DNA from: G965216905 sp965216905
GTDB lineage: Bacteria > Actinomycetota > Acidimicrobiia > Spongiisociales > ZC4RG35
NCBI GenBank assembly: GCA_965216905.1
Contig: OZ244213.1
Location: forward strand, 310,001 to 374,000
Direction of reading: 5' to 3'
Length of the DNA stretch: 64,000 nt
Below the pieces are notes generated by a model, which had not been told where the DNA came from, did not search any database, and worked only from the letters and a program-made list of their open reading frames with translations. Positions 42,514 to 52,512 of this stretch are shown here, piece after piece. The translations under genes and the position numbers were made by a program. Within the stretch, counting starts at the first letter, position 1; every line of letters begins with the position of its first letter.

Positions 42514-43602
42514 ATGACACTGACGACGACACCCAAGACCTGGTCCGCTGAGGAACTCGCCGACCGGGTCTTCGAAGCATGCCTGGGAGCATTCGATGTC
42601 TACACGATGCACATCGGACGCAAGCTGGGTCTCTACGAGCATCTCGCCGATGGCTCCCACACGGCCGAAGAACTCGCCCAGCGGACCGGCACGAGTGAGC
42701 GATACGTTCGCGAGTGGCTCGAGCAACAAGCCGTCAGCGGAATCGTCGAGGTCGCCGAGCCATCGACGGACGACCGCCGGCGGCGCTACCGGCTCCCGGC
42801 CGGTTATGCCGAGGTGCTCACGGACCACGACAGCCTCTGGTACTTCGGCCCGGCCGCCTCGATGGTGGCGGCGGCGGGTGTCCAAGTCCCACAGCTCGTC
42901 GAGGCCTTTCGATCCGGTGGCGGCGTGGCGTGGGATGACTTCGGCGACGACATGCGCGTCGGCCAGGGGGAGATGAACCGACCGCTGTTCCTGCACGTGC
43001 TCGGCAGGGAGTGGCTGGCCGGCGAATCATCCATCGACGAACTCCTCGGTACACCTTCGGCCCGGGTCGCCGACATCGGGTCCGGCCTCGGATGGTCGGC
43101 CATCGGCATCGCCAATACCTATCCGGATGTCGAGGTGGTCGGTTTCGATGTCGACGAGCCGTCGGTGACCGCCGCCAACGCCAACGCCGCGGGTTACGAC
43201 GTCGCCGACCGGGTCACCTTCCGGCTCGAGAACCCGATCGAGTCGACCGAAGACGACTCGTTCGACCTCGCCATCATCTGTGAGGCGCTCCACGACATGC
43301 CCGACCCGGTGGGCGTCCTCTCCGGTGCCCGCCGGCTGGTGCGGGAGGGTGGGCCCGTCCTGGTGCTCGACGAGCGCACCCACGACCACTTCACAGCCGA
43401 TGCCGGTGACATGGAGCGGCTGCTGTATGGGTTCTCCGTCACCACCTGCCTACCGGACGGCCTGTCCCACGGATCATCGGCCGGGACCGGAACCGTCATG
43501 CGCCGCCCGACGCTGGAACGATACGCCCGGGATGCCGGCTTCGGAACCGTCGACGAGATCGACATCGACCATGAGCAGTTCCGGCTGTACCGCCTGAGCT
43601 GA
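42514..43602 (+). CDS. Winged-helix SAM-dependent methyltransferase
   Basis: This 362-residue protein has an N-terminal winged-helix/dimerisation part (ELAQRTGTSERYVREWLEQQ) and a C-terminal Rossmann methyltransferase (VADIGSGLGWSAIGIANTYP, VVGFDVDEPSVTAAN and ICEALHDMPDPVGVL). This layout is used by O-methyltransferases and by many actinobacterial proteins of unknown substrate. It is divergent from the SARP-hydrolase regulator, which may control it. An upstream GAGAGGA supports the start. Confidence 0.88.
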   Translation: MTLTTTPKTWSAEELADRVFEACLGAFDVYTMHIGRKLGLYEHLADGSHTAEELAQRTGTSERYVREWLEQQAVSGIVEVAEPSTDDRRRRYRLPAGYAEVLTDHDSLWYFGPAASMVAAAGVQVPQLVEAFRSGGGVAWDDFGDDMRVGQGEMNRPLFLHVLGREWLAGESSIDELLGTPSARVADIGSGLGWSAIGIANTYPDVEVVGFDVDEPSVTAANANAAGYDVADRVTFRLENPIESTEDDSFDLAIICEALHDMPDPVGVLSGARRLVREGGPVLVLDERTHDHFTADAGDMERLLYGFSVTTCLPDGLSHGSSAGTGTVMRRPTLERYARDAGFGTVDEIDIDHEQFRLYRLS

Positions 43603-43621
43603 ACGCAGCTCCGACGGGTCG

Positions 43622-44176
43622 TCATCCAGGGGGCTGGTGACGGCCCGTCGCCGCGTCCACCGTGTCTCGGTGGGCGGAGCCGGCGTGCAATTCGTATGCC
43701 TGGATCCGGCCACCCGCCTCGGCGACGAGCGTGGCCGGATTCACCCAGGTCCGATCGCCGATCAACTCGACGGCACGCCGGAGGGCTGCTTTGTCGATCA
43801 CCTCGGGGCAGCGGAGCGCCACCAGTGTGGCGCGGTCGATCCCCTCGGCGATGGCTCCCCGCTCCACTCGCTTCACCGCCTCCGTCACCGGGGCGTGGCG
43901 TGCCAAAACGTCGGTCGACCGGACTGCGAAGGAGGCGAGCATGTCATCGATCAACGCCACGGTGGCGGCGTCCGGCACCGGATCGTCGAAGAACACCACG
44001 GTCGAGATCTCGCCGGGCAGTTCGCGAACTCTCCGGGCGAGCGTGAGTGCGTGAACCTCGACGGCCGGTCCGGCATACCGACCGCCGAGCACTCCGAAAG
44101 CGACCACCCGACCGTCCCCCTCCACCAGGGAGAGCTGACGCGAAGTGTACGGTCTGATCAGGTGGGGGCTGGACAT
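43622..44176 (-). CDS. Degenerate IspD-like protein
   Basis: This 184-residue protein is shorter than IspD and lacks the N-terminal LAGGxGTR nucleotide motif. Its middle, APVTEAVKRVERGAIAEGID and ALRCPEVIDKAALRRAVE, aligns with the IspD C-terminal core (TDAVKRV then TPQVF...L..A). The N-terminal part (RPYTSRQLSLVEGDGRVVAF) has no CTP site that I can see. It may be an inactive paralogue of the divergent IspD. There is no strong ribosome site at the ATG (44176), so the start is uncertain. Confidence 0.65.
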   Translation of the reverse strand: MSSPHLIRPYTSRQLSLVEGDGRVVAFGVLGGRYAGPAVEVHALTLARRVRELPGEISTVVFFDDPVPDAATVALIDDMLASFAVRSTDVLARHAPVTEAVKRVERGAIAEGIDRATLVALRCPEVIDKAALRRAVELIGDRTWVNPATLVAEAGGRIQAYELHAGSAHRDTVDAATGRHQPPG

Positions 44177-44266
44177 GACGCGGGAACCCCGCAATCGGCG
44201 ACCCGCCGAGGATACCCGCACCACGCGGCCGGCATCCTTTCGGGGGCCGGCCGGTAACGTCGGGGC

Positions 44267-44995
44267 ATGCGACCGAAGGTCACCGCCATCGTGCTTGCGG
44301 GCGGCTCCGGGACCAGGGTCCAGGCTGAAGTGAACAAGGTCTACCTCCCGCTTCGAGGCTGCAGCATCCTGGAGTACTCCCTCGAGACGATGGACCGTTC
44401 TCCACTGGTGAGCCAGATCGTGTTGGTCGTCCGCGAGGCCGACATCGATCTGGCGGAGTCTTGCATCGAGCGCATTCGGTCGACGCCGGTGCGCATCGTC
44501 CCCGGCGGACGGACCCGGCATCACTCCGAGATGGCCGGCGTCGAATCCGTGCGGGGCGAGATTGCCACCGGCGAGACGGATGTCGTGGCGATCCATGACG
44601 GGGCCCGTCCGTTCACGACAGCAGACCTGCTGCAGGAGGTTCTTCGGACGGCCGACCTGCACGGCGGAGCGGTACCGGCGCTCACCCTGGAGGAAACCCT
44701 GTACCGCGTCGAAAGCGACGGATTGCAGTTGCTCGATCCTCTTGGCCTGCGACGCGTCCAGACACCCCAAGCCTTTCGTGCCCGGCCACTCCTCGAAGCG
44801 TTCGAGGCTTCGCTCCAGGCCGGGTTCGAGGGTGTGGATACCGCCGAGACCATCGAGCGCTACTCCGAGCTGGAGGTTCGCACCATCGACGGGGATCCAC
44901 GCAACATCAAGATCACATTCAACGAAGACCTCTCCATGGCCGAGGAGTTGGCACTCGGCTGGGACCGAGGACGTTGGGCACAGGAGCGGCGCTGA
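44267..44995 (+). CDS. ispD: 2-C-methyl-D-erythritol 4-phosphate cytidylyltransferase-like (IspD)
   Basis: This 242-residue protein has the CTP site AIVLAGGSGTRVQAEVNKVY, with Lys in the position of the usual PKQ Lys, the IspD signature VVAIHDGARPFTTADLLQEV, LRRVQTPQAFRARPLLEA and NIKITFNEDLSMAE. This fits IspD of the MEP isoprenoid pathway; a TarI/IspD-like cytidylyltransferase for a polyol phosphate is possible. No ispF gene follows, unlike in many bacteria. It is divergent from the IspD-like fragment. Confidence 0.87.
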   Translation: MRPKVTAIVLAGGSGTRVQAEVNKVYLPLRGCSILEYSLETMDRSPLVSQIVLVVREADIDLAESCIERIRSTPVRIVPGGRTRHHSEMAGVESVRGEIATGETDVVAIHDGARPFTTADLLQEVLRTADLHGGAVPALTLEETLYRVESDGLQLLDPLGLRRVQTPQAFRARPLLEAFEASLQAGFEGVDTAETIERYSELEVRTIDGDPRNIKITFNEDLSMAEELALGWDRGRWAQERR

Positions 44996-45025
44996 CGCCG
45001 TGAGTCCGGGTCACCCGTGACCCGC

Positions 45026-45303
45026 TCAGCCCGTAGCCGTCCGCTCCCCACCCAGCCGATCGATCACGAACCCGGTCACGCCGACCACCCCGAACAGCAC
45101 CCCGACGAGATCGGCCAGCACCAGGCTGTGCCCGTCGGCGATCTCGAGAATCTTGGGTCCTTCGAACTCGGCATCGACTCTCGACCAGACCACCACCAGG
45201 CAGAGAAGCACGACCAGGAACAGGCGATCACCACGCCAGCTTCGCCACGTGCTGATTCCCATGGCCAGCAGCATGGGGGCCACGATCGCCACGAGCCGCA
45301 GCG

Positions 45304-45307
<4 letters not shown>
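45026..45307 (-). CDS. Small membrane protein
   Basis: This 93-residue protein has three hydrophobic segments: LRLVAIVAPMLLAMGI, LFLVVLLCLVVVWSRV and LVGVLFGVVGVTGFVI, with a short loop in between. I do not recognise the family. Its ATG overlaps the stop codon of the ABC-F gene (ATGA), so translation is coupled. It could be a membrane partner of the upstream product, but nothing in the sequence proves it. Confidence 0.7.
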
Positions 45308-46905
<1,598 letters not shown>

Positions 46906-46933
46906 GAGGACATTCCTTTGGGGGGATGCGGCG

Positions 46934-48177
46934 TCAGCCGCCGGAGACCGTTGTCCGGTGTTCCGAAGAACCGAGCACCGACGCCAGCGCGTCGACGATT
47001 CGATCGACTTGTCCGTCCTCGATCACCAGTGGCGGGCACATGGCCAGGCTGTTCCCGATCGGGCGGACGATCACCCCAGCTCGAGAACCTCGTCGCGGAC
47101 CGCCGCGGCGTCCAGCCCCTCCCCCAGTTCCACCGCCCACACCCCGGCCTGCCCACGAACATCGACGACCAGTCCGTCGTCGAGGAGTGCCCGAAGCCCT
47201 GGCTCGAACCGGGCACCGATGGAGTGGGCACGAGACACCAATCCCTCGTCCTCGTGGATCTGGAGGTTGGTGAGCCCGGCTCGCGTGGCCACCGGATGCC
47301 CCGAGTAGGTGTAGCCGTGCCGGAGGAGGAAGCCGTCGTTGGCCTCCAATCCCGCCCGGACCGACTCTCCCACGATGACGCCGCCGAGCGGCTGATAGCC
47401 CGATGTCACCGCTTTGGCGAAGGTGATCATGTCGGGGCGCACCCCGTATGCCTGGGAGGCGAACCACGACCCCAACCGACCGAATCCGGTGATGACCTCG
47501 TCGAAGATCAAGAAGGCGCCGTGCTCGTCACAGAGACGTCGAAGCCCTTCGAGGTACCCCTCGACCGGTGGGTACACACCGCCGGCCCCCTGGAGCGGTT
47601 CGCACAGCACGGCGGCGATCCGTCCGGCATCACGTTCGAAGATTCGGGTCATCGCCTCGATGTCTTCCGCCGGAGCCTGGATGACATCTCCCACCAACGC
47701 CCCCCAACCTTCCCGGTTGGGCGCAATGCCCTGTGCGGAGGTGCCGCCGAAGTTGGTGCCGTGGTAGCCGCGATCCCGTGAGATGATGATCGTACGGTCG
47801 GGGTTGCCGGACTCGCGATGGGCCGCCCGCGCCAGCTTCATCGCCGTGTCGACGGACTCCGAACCGGAACCGGTGAAGAACACCCTTCCCTCTTCGAACG
47901 GGGACAGATCGGCGATACGCTCGGCCAGTGCCTCGGCGGGTGGATTCGAGAAGGGCGCGAACGTGTGATAGGCCGCCAACTCCCCGACCTGATCCGCGAT
48001 GGCCTCCGCCATCTCGGGACGCCCGTGCCCGATGTTCACGTACCAGAGAGACGCCATCCCGTCGATGTAGCGACGCCCCTGGTCATCCCACACCTCTGCG
48101 CCACTGCCGCCGACGATCCGGATGAACTCGTCGGCGCGCGGCGGTGCGAAGGGGTGAAGGAAGGCGGATGGTCTCAT
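46934..48177 (-). pseudogene. Class III aminotransferase with apparent C-terminal frameshift
   Basis: Read from 48177, the frame is intact to 47071: GAEVWDDQGRRYIDGMASLW, FTGSGSESVDTAMKLARA, LIFDEVITGFGRLG and MITFAKAVTSGYQPLGGVI, with the PLP Lys. It then ends at a TGA just after LELG. The next frame continues with VIVRPIGNSLAMCPPLVIED and ends TVSGG at 46934, as normal family members do. One more G in the run at 47074-47077 would restore it. It resembles omega-aminotransferases. Whether this is a real mutation or a sequencing error cannot be told here. Confidence 0.85.
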
Positions 48178-48231
48178 GGTGCCGAACGGTAGCCGGTGGC
48201 GGCCCGATTTCGGCCATGGATGGCGGCTCGC

Positions 48232-48273
48232 CAACCTCAGCAAGTCAACCTCAGCAAGTCAACCTCAGCAGGC
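48232..48273. repeat. 14-bp tandem repeat, three copies
   Basis: CAACCTCAGCAAGT is repeated three times in tandem (the last copy ends GGC), in the gap between the methyltransferase stop codon and the aminotransferase start. Two copies are identical. It looks like a slippage-type short repeat, possibly unstable in length. Confidence 0.75.
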
Positions 48274-48278
48274 CAGCC

Positions 48279-49100
48279 TCAACCGATCGGCCACCAAACC
48301 GTGGCCAGCTCACGTTCCACGGGGTGGACCATCAGCCGGCCGTCCACATCGAGGACGTCGGGAGTGAGCAGCTCGCGAAGCTCGTCACGGCGGCCCGGTG
48401 GGACGAGCAGACGGCGGCCGTAGTAGGAGACGATCTCGTCCATCGATTCGAACCACATGTCCCCGCTCCGCGTCCATCGCTCGACGGTTGCCGGGACGCC
48501 GGTGACCTCTTGGACGACCGCCGCCAGGTCGGCCGCAGTCGGCCCGGCGGGTCGATGCAGCTGGTGGATGGCTCGGTAATAGGGGGTGAGGTTCGACCAT
48601 GGATGGGTCGTGGTCATCTCCACGACACCGGCCTTCCTGGCGATCCGATGCATTCCGTCGACGAACGGACCGATATCGGCGACGTCGTACACGACATGAG
48701 CCGTCATGGCCACGTCGACCGGCGACACATCACCGGCAACGTCGGGCCATCGTCCTTCCACTACCCGAACATCGACTTCCGGTGTGGCCGCCAGCTCCTC
48801 TGCCAACCCGTCCAACATGGTGCTCGATGGTTCGACCATCACGACCCGACGGCCCTCGCGAGCCAACGGGAGAGATGCCCTCCCCCGGCCTGCTCCGATG
48901 TCGAGCACCGATTCCGGATCGAACGAGCGAACGAGCTCGGCCGTCTTGGTCGGCTCAGCTTCGGTTGCAGCCGATCGGGACCGTCGTCGCCACATCTCCG
49001 GCGACCAGCCGTACGGCGATTCCTCGACCGCGTCCAAGAGTTCCTCGGGCAACGCCCACTCCTCCAGGTGGCGGCGCCAGCCTGCCGCCGCCGAGGTCAC
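48279..49100 (-). CDS. Class I SAM-dependent methyltransferase
   Basis: This 273-residue protein starts at a GTG that overlaps the Mca-like gene's stop (GTGA). It has an N-terminal helical part (GWRRHLEEWALPEELLDAVE) and a methyltransferase fold (VLDIGAGRGRASLPLAREGR, VVMVEPSSTMLDGLAEEL, ending YYGRRLLVPPGRRDELR). The substrate is unknown. Coupling to the Mca-like amidase gene suggests a shared role, perhaps small-thiol chemistry, but the sequence does not say. Confidence 0.85.
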   Translation of the reverse strand: MTSAAAGWRRHLEEWALPEELLDAVEESPYGWSPEMWRRRSRSAATEAEPTKTAELVRSFDPESVLDIGAGRGRASLPLAREGRRVVMVEPSSTMLDGLAEELAATPEVDVRVVEGRWPDVAGDVSPVDVAMTAHVVYDVADIGPFVDGMHRIARKAGVVEMTTTHPWSNLTPYYRAIHQLHRPAGPTAADLAAVVQEVTGVPATVERWTRSGDMWFESMDEIVSYYGRRLLVPPGRRDELRELLTPDVLDVDGRLMVHPVERELATVWWPIG

Positions 49101-49942
49101 CGGAGCCCGGCCAACAGATCGTCCTCCGCATCGGGGGCCGGCACCCGCGAGAACACCCGGAGATAAGCCTCGTATTGCAGCGCCTGATCCCGCAGCTTCT
49201 CCGGGAGGGCCAGGAAGAACCAGTCCTCGGGGATCTGGCTGCGATGTGCCCTCCATGCTTCGATCATGGTGGGCACGAACTCACCCACGTCGATCCACGT
49301 CGTCACCTCGTCGTCGGGGATTCCCGATCGTTGGGCCCGCTCGTACTGCTCGTCGGTGATCTCGCCGATCGACCGGCGATGCTCGGCGAATCGCAGCGAG
49401 CGACTCCGCGGAGACACCGTCCAGTAGAGCTTCTGGGGCACCCAGTCGGTCTCTTCGTCTCCGAGCGGAAAGCGGCCATGGTCTCGAATCCCGTACCAGG
49501 CCGCCATCCCGATCCGATGGACGTTGAGGTGGTCGGGATGTCCATATCCACCGAACGGGTCGTAGATGACCAACACCTCGGGCCGATGGCGCCGAATGGC
49601 GCCGATCAGCCGTTTCGTCGCCTCCATCAGGTCGGCTTTCCAGAACGACTCCGGATGGTCGTTGGAGGGCTCTCCCATCATCCCCGAGTCCCGGTAGCCC
49701 AGGAACTCGTGGTGTTTGACCCCGAGAATCGACAGGGCGGCGGCGATCTCCTCGCGTCGAACCTCGGCGAGCCGCGCCTTGACGTCGTCGGGATCGTCGT
49801 AGTTGTGAACCTCGCCCTCGGCACCGTCGGTTGCGGTGACGACCACCAGCTGCTCGCCCCGGGCGGCGTACCGTGCGAGCGTCCCGCCGGTGGAGGTGAC
49901 CTCGTCGTCGGGGTGGGCGTGAAAGGCCATCAATCCGGACAT
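49097..49942 (-). CDS. mca: Mycothiol conjugate amidase-like (Mca/MshB family) deacetylase
   Basis: This 281-residue PIG-L zinc enzyme has FHAHPDDEVTSTGGTLARYA near the start and a second His site in GGYGHPDHLNVHRIG. The length and the long sequence EFLGYRDSGMMGEPSND match Mca, which cleaves mycothiol S-conjugates, rather than MshB. If correct, the host makes mycothiol, a low-molecular-weight thiol of Actinobacteria. The ATG at 49942 is the first with a plausible family start; a frame from 49975 lacks it. Confidence 0.85.
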   Translation of the reverse strand: MSGLMAFHAHPDDEVTSTGGTLARYAARGEQLVVVTATDGAEGEVHNYDDPDDVKARLAEVRREEIAAALSILGVKHHEFLGYRDSGMMGEPSNDHPESFWKADLMEATKRLIGAIRRHRPEVLVIYDPFGGYGHPDHLNVHRIGMAAWYGIRDHGRFPLGDEETDWVPQKLYWTVSPRSRSLRFAEHRRSIGEITDEQYERAQRSGIPDDEVTTWIDVGEFVPTMIEAWRAHRSQIPEDWFFLALPEKLRDQALQYEAYLRVFSRVPAPDAEDDLLAGLR

Positions 49943-50049
49943 GAACGGGCCACGATAGTGGGGCGTGCGCACCACCGGGAACGCTCACGACGGACCATCC
50001 GGCCCGGCTTCCGCCGCCGCCGACCGGCCGTCGGGTAGCCTCACCGACC

Positions 50050-50472
50050 GTGGCCAGCCAGACCTTCACTCATCGCGCCCAGCTCGCCTCGTCGATCGAG
50101 ACCGCCTGGGACCGGCTGCAGATGGCCTCCACCTGGGGAGACATCGGTGGCATGTCGGAGGTGACCGATGCCCGACACGACGACGCCGGAAACCTGCTCG
50201 GTTTCGCGTTTGCGGCAGTCGTGGCCGGAAAGCGATATCCGGGGAAGGCGACCACCACCCGATCCGAGGCTCCCCACCACATGGCCATGGACATCGACAC
50301 CGGTGAGCTGCGCGGCACGATCGATGTCCGGCTCCACACCGACCCGGTGATCGAGGTGACCCTCTCCGCCCATTCGAAGGGCCTGTTCTCGGCGATGATG
50401 TTTCCGGTCATCGCCGGCGCCATCGCCGGCGGACTCCCCGACAACGTGGAACGGTTCGCCACCCAGCCGTGA
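50050..50472 (+). CDS. DUF2505/SRPBCC-like protein
   Basis: This 140-residue protein starts at a GTG with MASQTFTHRAQLASSIETAW, then a beta-rich series (GFAFAAVVAGKRYPGKATTT and IEVTLSAHSKGLFSAMMFPV) and a C-terminal helix. It resembles the START/SRPBCC-like DUF2505 family found in mycobacteria and relatives, which bind hydrophobic ligands. No partner gene is adjacent on its strand. It ends 14 bp before palindrome array B. Confidence 0.75.
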   Translation: MASQTFTHRAQLASSIETAWDRLQMASTWGDIGGMSEVTDARHDDAGNLLGFAFAAVVAGKRYPGKATTTRSEAPHHMAMDIDTGELRGTIDVRLHTDPVIEVTLSAHSKGLFSAMMFPVIAGAIAGGLPDNVERFATQP

Positions 50473-50485
50473 CCGGGTCCTCGCG

Positions 50486-50685
50486 TCGATCCTGCACAGT
50501 GTGCAGGATCGAACGCCGCACGGTGCCATCGGCACACTGTGCGAGAGGCGACAGGTGCATCGTGCACACTGTGCAAGGGATGACGAGCTGCGGAACTCCG
50601 TGCACAGTGTGCACGATGCAGGCGATCCTGCACATTGTGCGAAAGATGGGCCCGCGAGGCGTTTGCTGCACAATGTGCAGCAAAC
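50486..50685. repeat. Palindrome array B: six GCACANTGTGC hairpins
   Basis: Six palindromes with a GCACANTGTGC core are centred at 50499, 50537, 50569, 50607, 50635 and 50673, spaced 38, 32, 38, 28 and 38 bp. This is array A's order reversed. Two copies are long perfect palindromes: 50486-50512 with 13-bp arms (outer TCGATCC/GGATCGA) and 50661-50685 with 12-bp arms (outer GTTTGCT/AGCAAAC). The copy at 50599-50615 has CGTGCACA/TGTGCACG. It fills the gap between the convergent DUF2505 and atpC genes. Confidence 0.93.
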
Positions 50686-50698
50686 GGCTGGGTCGGGT

Positions 50699-51037
50699 TC
50701 ACTCCTCGGTGTCGTCGTCCTCGGCGGCGGCGGCCTCGAGGCGGCCGGCGAGTTCGGCGGCATCGTCCTTGTCACCGGTGGCCACCTGGGCGCGGTCGGT
50801 GATGAGGGTGACCTGGTTGTCGAGGACCTGCATGAAGCCGCCGTGGACACCCACGGTGGTGCGCTCGTTGCCGTGCTCGATGACGACGGCCCCGGTGGCC
50901 AGGGCGGCCATGGTGGGTTCGTGGTCGGCGAGGATGCCGATCTCGCCCTCCGTGGTCCGGGCGACCACGAACTCGGCCTCACCGTTCCACACGGTCCCCT
51001 CCGGGAACACGACGTCGACGTTGAAGGACTTGGCCAC
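50699..51037 (-). CDS. atpC: ATP synthase F1 epsilon subunit
   Basis: This 112-residue subunit has KSFNVDVVFPEGTVWNGEAE and EIGILADHEPTMAALATGAV, the typical beta-sandwich of epsilon. The C-terminal helical part is short and acidic (EAAAAEDDDTEE), shorter than in many bacteria, which could weaken the inhibitory function of epsilon. It is the last gene of the atp operon and ends just before palindrome array B. Confidence 0.93.
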   Translation of the reverse strand: MAKSFNVDVVFPEGTVWNGEAEFVVARTTEGEIGILADHEPTMAALATGAVVIEHGNERTTVGVHGGFMQVLDNQVTLITDRAQVATGDKDDAAELAGRLEAAAAEDDDTEE

Positions 51038-51054
51038 TGGTCAGCTCCGGCGGC

Positions 51055-52482
51055 TCAGGCCGCCGCTCCCTTGCTGATCTCTGCGGCCTTCCTCTCGACG
51101 TCCTCGCGTCCGCCGACCATATAGAACGCCTGCTCGGGGAACTCATCCATCTCGCCGTCGATCACGGCTCGGAACGAGGCGATCGTCTCCTCGAGCGGGG
51201 TGTACACCCCGGCCTGGCCCGTGAACTTCTCCGCCACGAACATGGGCTGTGCCAGGAACCGCTGGATGCGACGGGCACGACCCACGATGAGCCGGTCCTC
51301 TTCGGACAGCTCGTCGATGCCGAGGATGGCGATGATGTCCTGGAGGTCCTTGTACCGCTGGAGGATCCGCTGCACCTCGGTGGCCACGGTGTAGTGATCC
51401 TCGCCGACGAGCTGTGGATCCAATGCCCGGCTGCTCGAGTCGAGCGGATCGACCGCCGGGTAGATGCCGAGCGCCGTCAACGGCCGGCTGAGCACCGTGG
51501 TCGCATCCAGGTGGGCGAATGCGGTGTGCGGCGCGGGGTCGGTGATGTCGTCGGCCGGAACGTAGATGGCCTGCAGCGAGGTGATCGACTTGCCCTTCAA
51601 AGAGGTGATGCGCTCCTGCAGGAAGCCCATCTCGTCTGCAAGGTTCGGCTGGTATCCCACTTCGGAAGGCATCCGGCCGAGCAGCGTCGACACCTCGGAC
51701 CCGGCCTGGGTGAACCGGAAGATGTTGTCGATGAACAGCAGCACGTCCTGGTTCTGCTCGTCGCGGAAGTACTCGGCCATGGTCAGCGCCGACAACGCCA
51801 CCCGCAGCCGGACGCCGGGCGGCTCGTCCATCTGGCCGAAGACCAGCGCGGTCTTGTCGATGACCTCGGCCTCCTGCATCTCCAGGAACAGGTCGGTTCC
51901 CTCACGGGTCCGCTCTCCCACTCCGGCGAACACCGACACACCACCGTGCTGGCCCGCCACCCGGTTGATCATCTCCTGGATGAGCACCGTCTTGCCGACG
52001 CCGGCACCGCCGAAGAGACCGATCTTGCCGCCCTCGAGATAGGGACAGACGAGGTCGAGCACCTTGATTCCGGTCTCGAACACCTTCCGCTGCGGCTCCA
52101 CGTCCTCGAAGGCCGGCGGCTGGCGGTGGATCGGCCAGCGCGGCTGGCTGAAGTCGTCGTCGGGAGCGTCGAGGGAGTCGCCCCACACGTTGAAGATGTG
52201 CCCGAGCACCTGGTCGCCCACCGGGACGGTGATCGGAGACCCGGTGTCACGAACCGGCGCATTGCGAGTCATACCGTCGGTCGGGGCCAGCGCAACGGCC
52301 CGCACCTTGTTCCCACCAAGGTGCTGGGCGACCTCGGCGATCACGGTCTTGGACTCTCCACCGACCTCGAAGTCGACCTCGAGCGCGTGGAGGATCTCCG
52401 GGATCGACTCAGGCGGGAACTCGGCATCCACCACCGGTCCCGCCACCTTGACGATGCGGCCCGTCGCCTGTGTCTCAGCCAT
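51055..52482 (-). CDS. atpD: ATP synthase F1 beta subunit
   Basis: This 475-residue protein is the catalytic subunit. The P-loop is GLFGGAGVGKTVLIQEMINR, with VFAGVGERTREGTDLFLEM and the DELSEEDR segment (DELSEED lever). Length and motifs are normal. It lies between atpG and atpC, with a 30-bp gap to atpG. Together with atpA it forms the alpha3beta3 head. Confidence 0.97.
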   Translation of the reverse strand: MAETQATGRIVKVAGPVVDAEFPPESIPEILHALEVDFEVGGESKTVIAEVAQHLGGNKVRAVALAPTDGMTRNAPVRDTGSPITVPVGDQVLGHIFNVWGDSLDAPDDDFSQPRWPIHRQPPAFEDVEPQRKVFETGIKVLDLVCPYLEGGKIGLFGGAGVGKTVLIQEMINRVAGQHGGVSVFAGVGERTREGTDLFLEMQEAEVIDKTALVFGQMDEPPGVRLRVALSALTMAEYFRDEQNQDVLLFIDNIFRFTQAGSEVSTLLGRMPSEVGYQPNLADEMGFLQERITSLKGKSITSLQAIYVPADDITDPAPHTAFAHLDATTVLSRPLTALGIYPAVDPLDSSSRALDPQLVGEDHYTVATEVQRILQRYKDLQDIIAILGIDELSEEDRLIVGRARRIQRFLAQPMFVAEKFTGQAGVYTPLEETIASFRAVIDGEMDEFPEQAFYMVGGREDVERKAAEISKGAAA

Positions 52483-52512
52483 GCTCTGTCCAGCTCCTTG
52501 TGTGTCGTTCGA

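Noticed and set aside
43622..44770. Longer version of the IspD-like protein starting at 44770
   Set aside because: The extra N-terminal part is antisense to ispD and has no family character; the ATG at 44176 gives the whole recognisable protein.
46934..47467. Separate gene in the aminotransferase tail
   Set aside because: Its last 45 residues continue the aminotransferase after the frameshift, while the rest is out-of-frame shadow of the same gene.
50501..51124. Open frame across palindrome array B and antisense to atpC
   Set aside because: atpC on the other strand is unmistakable, and the frame's first part is palindromic DNA.
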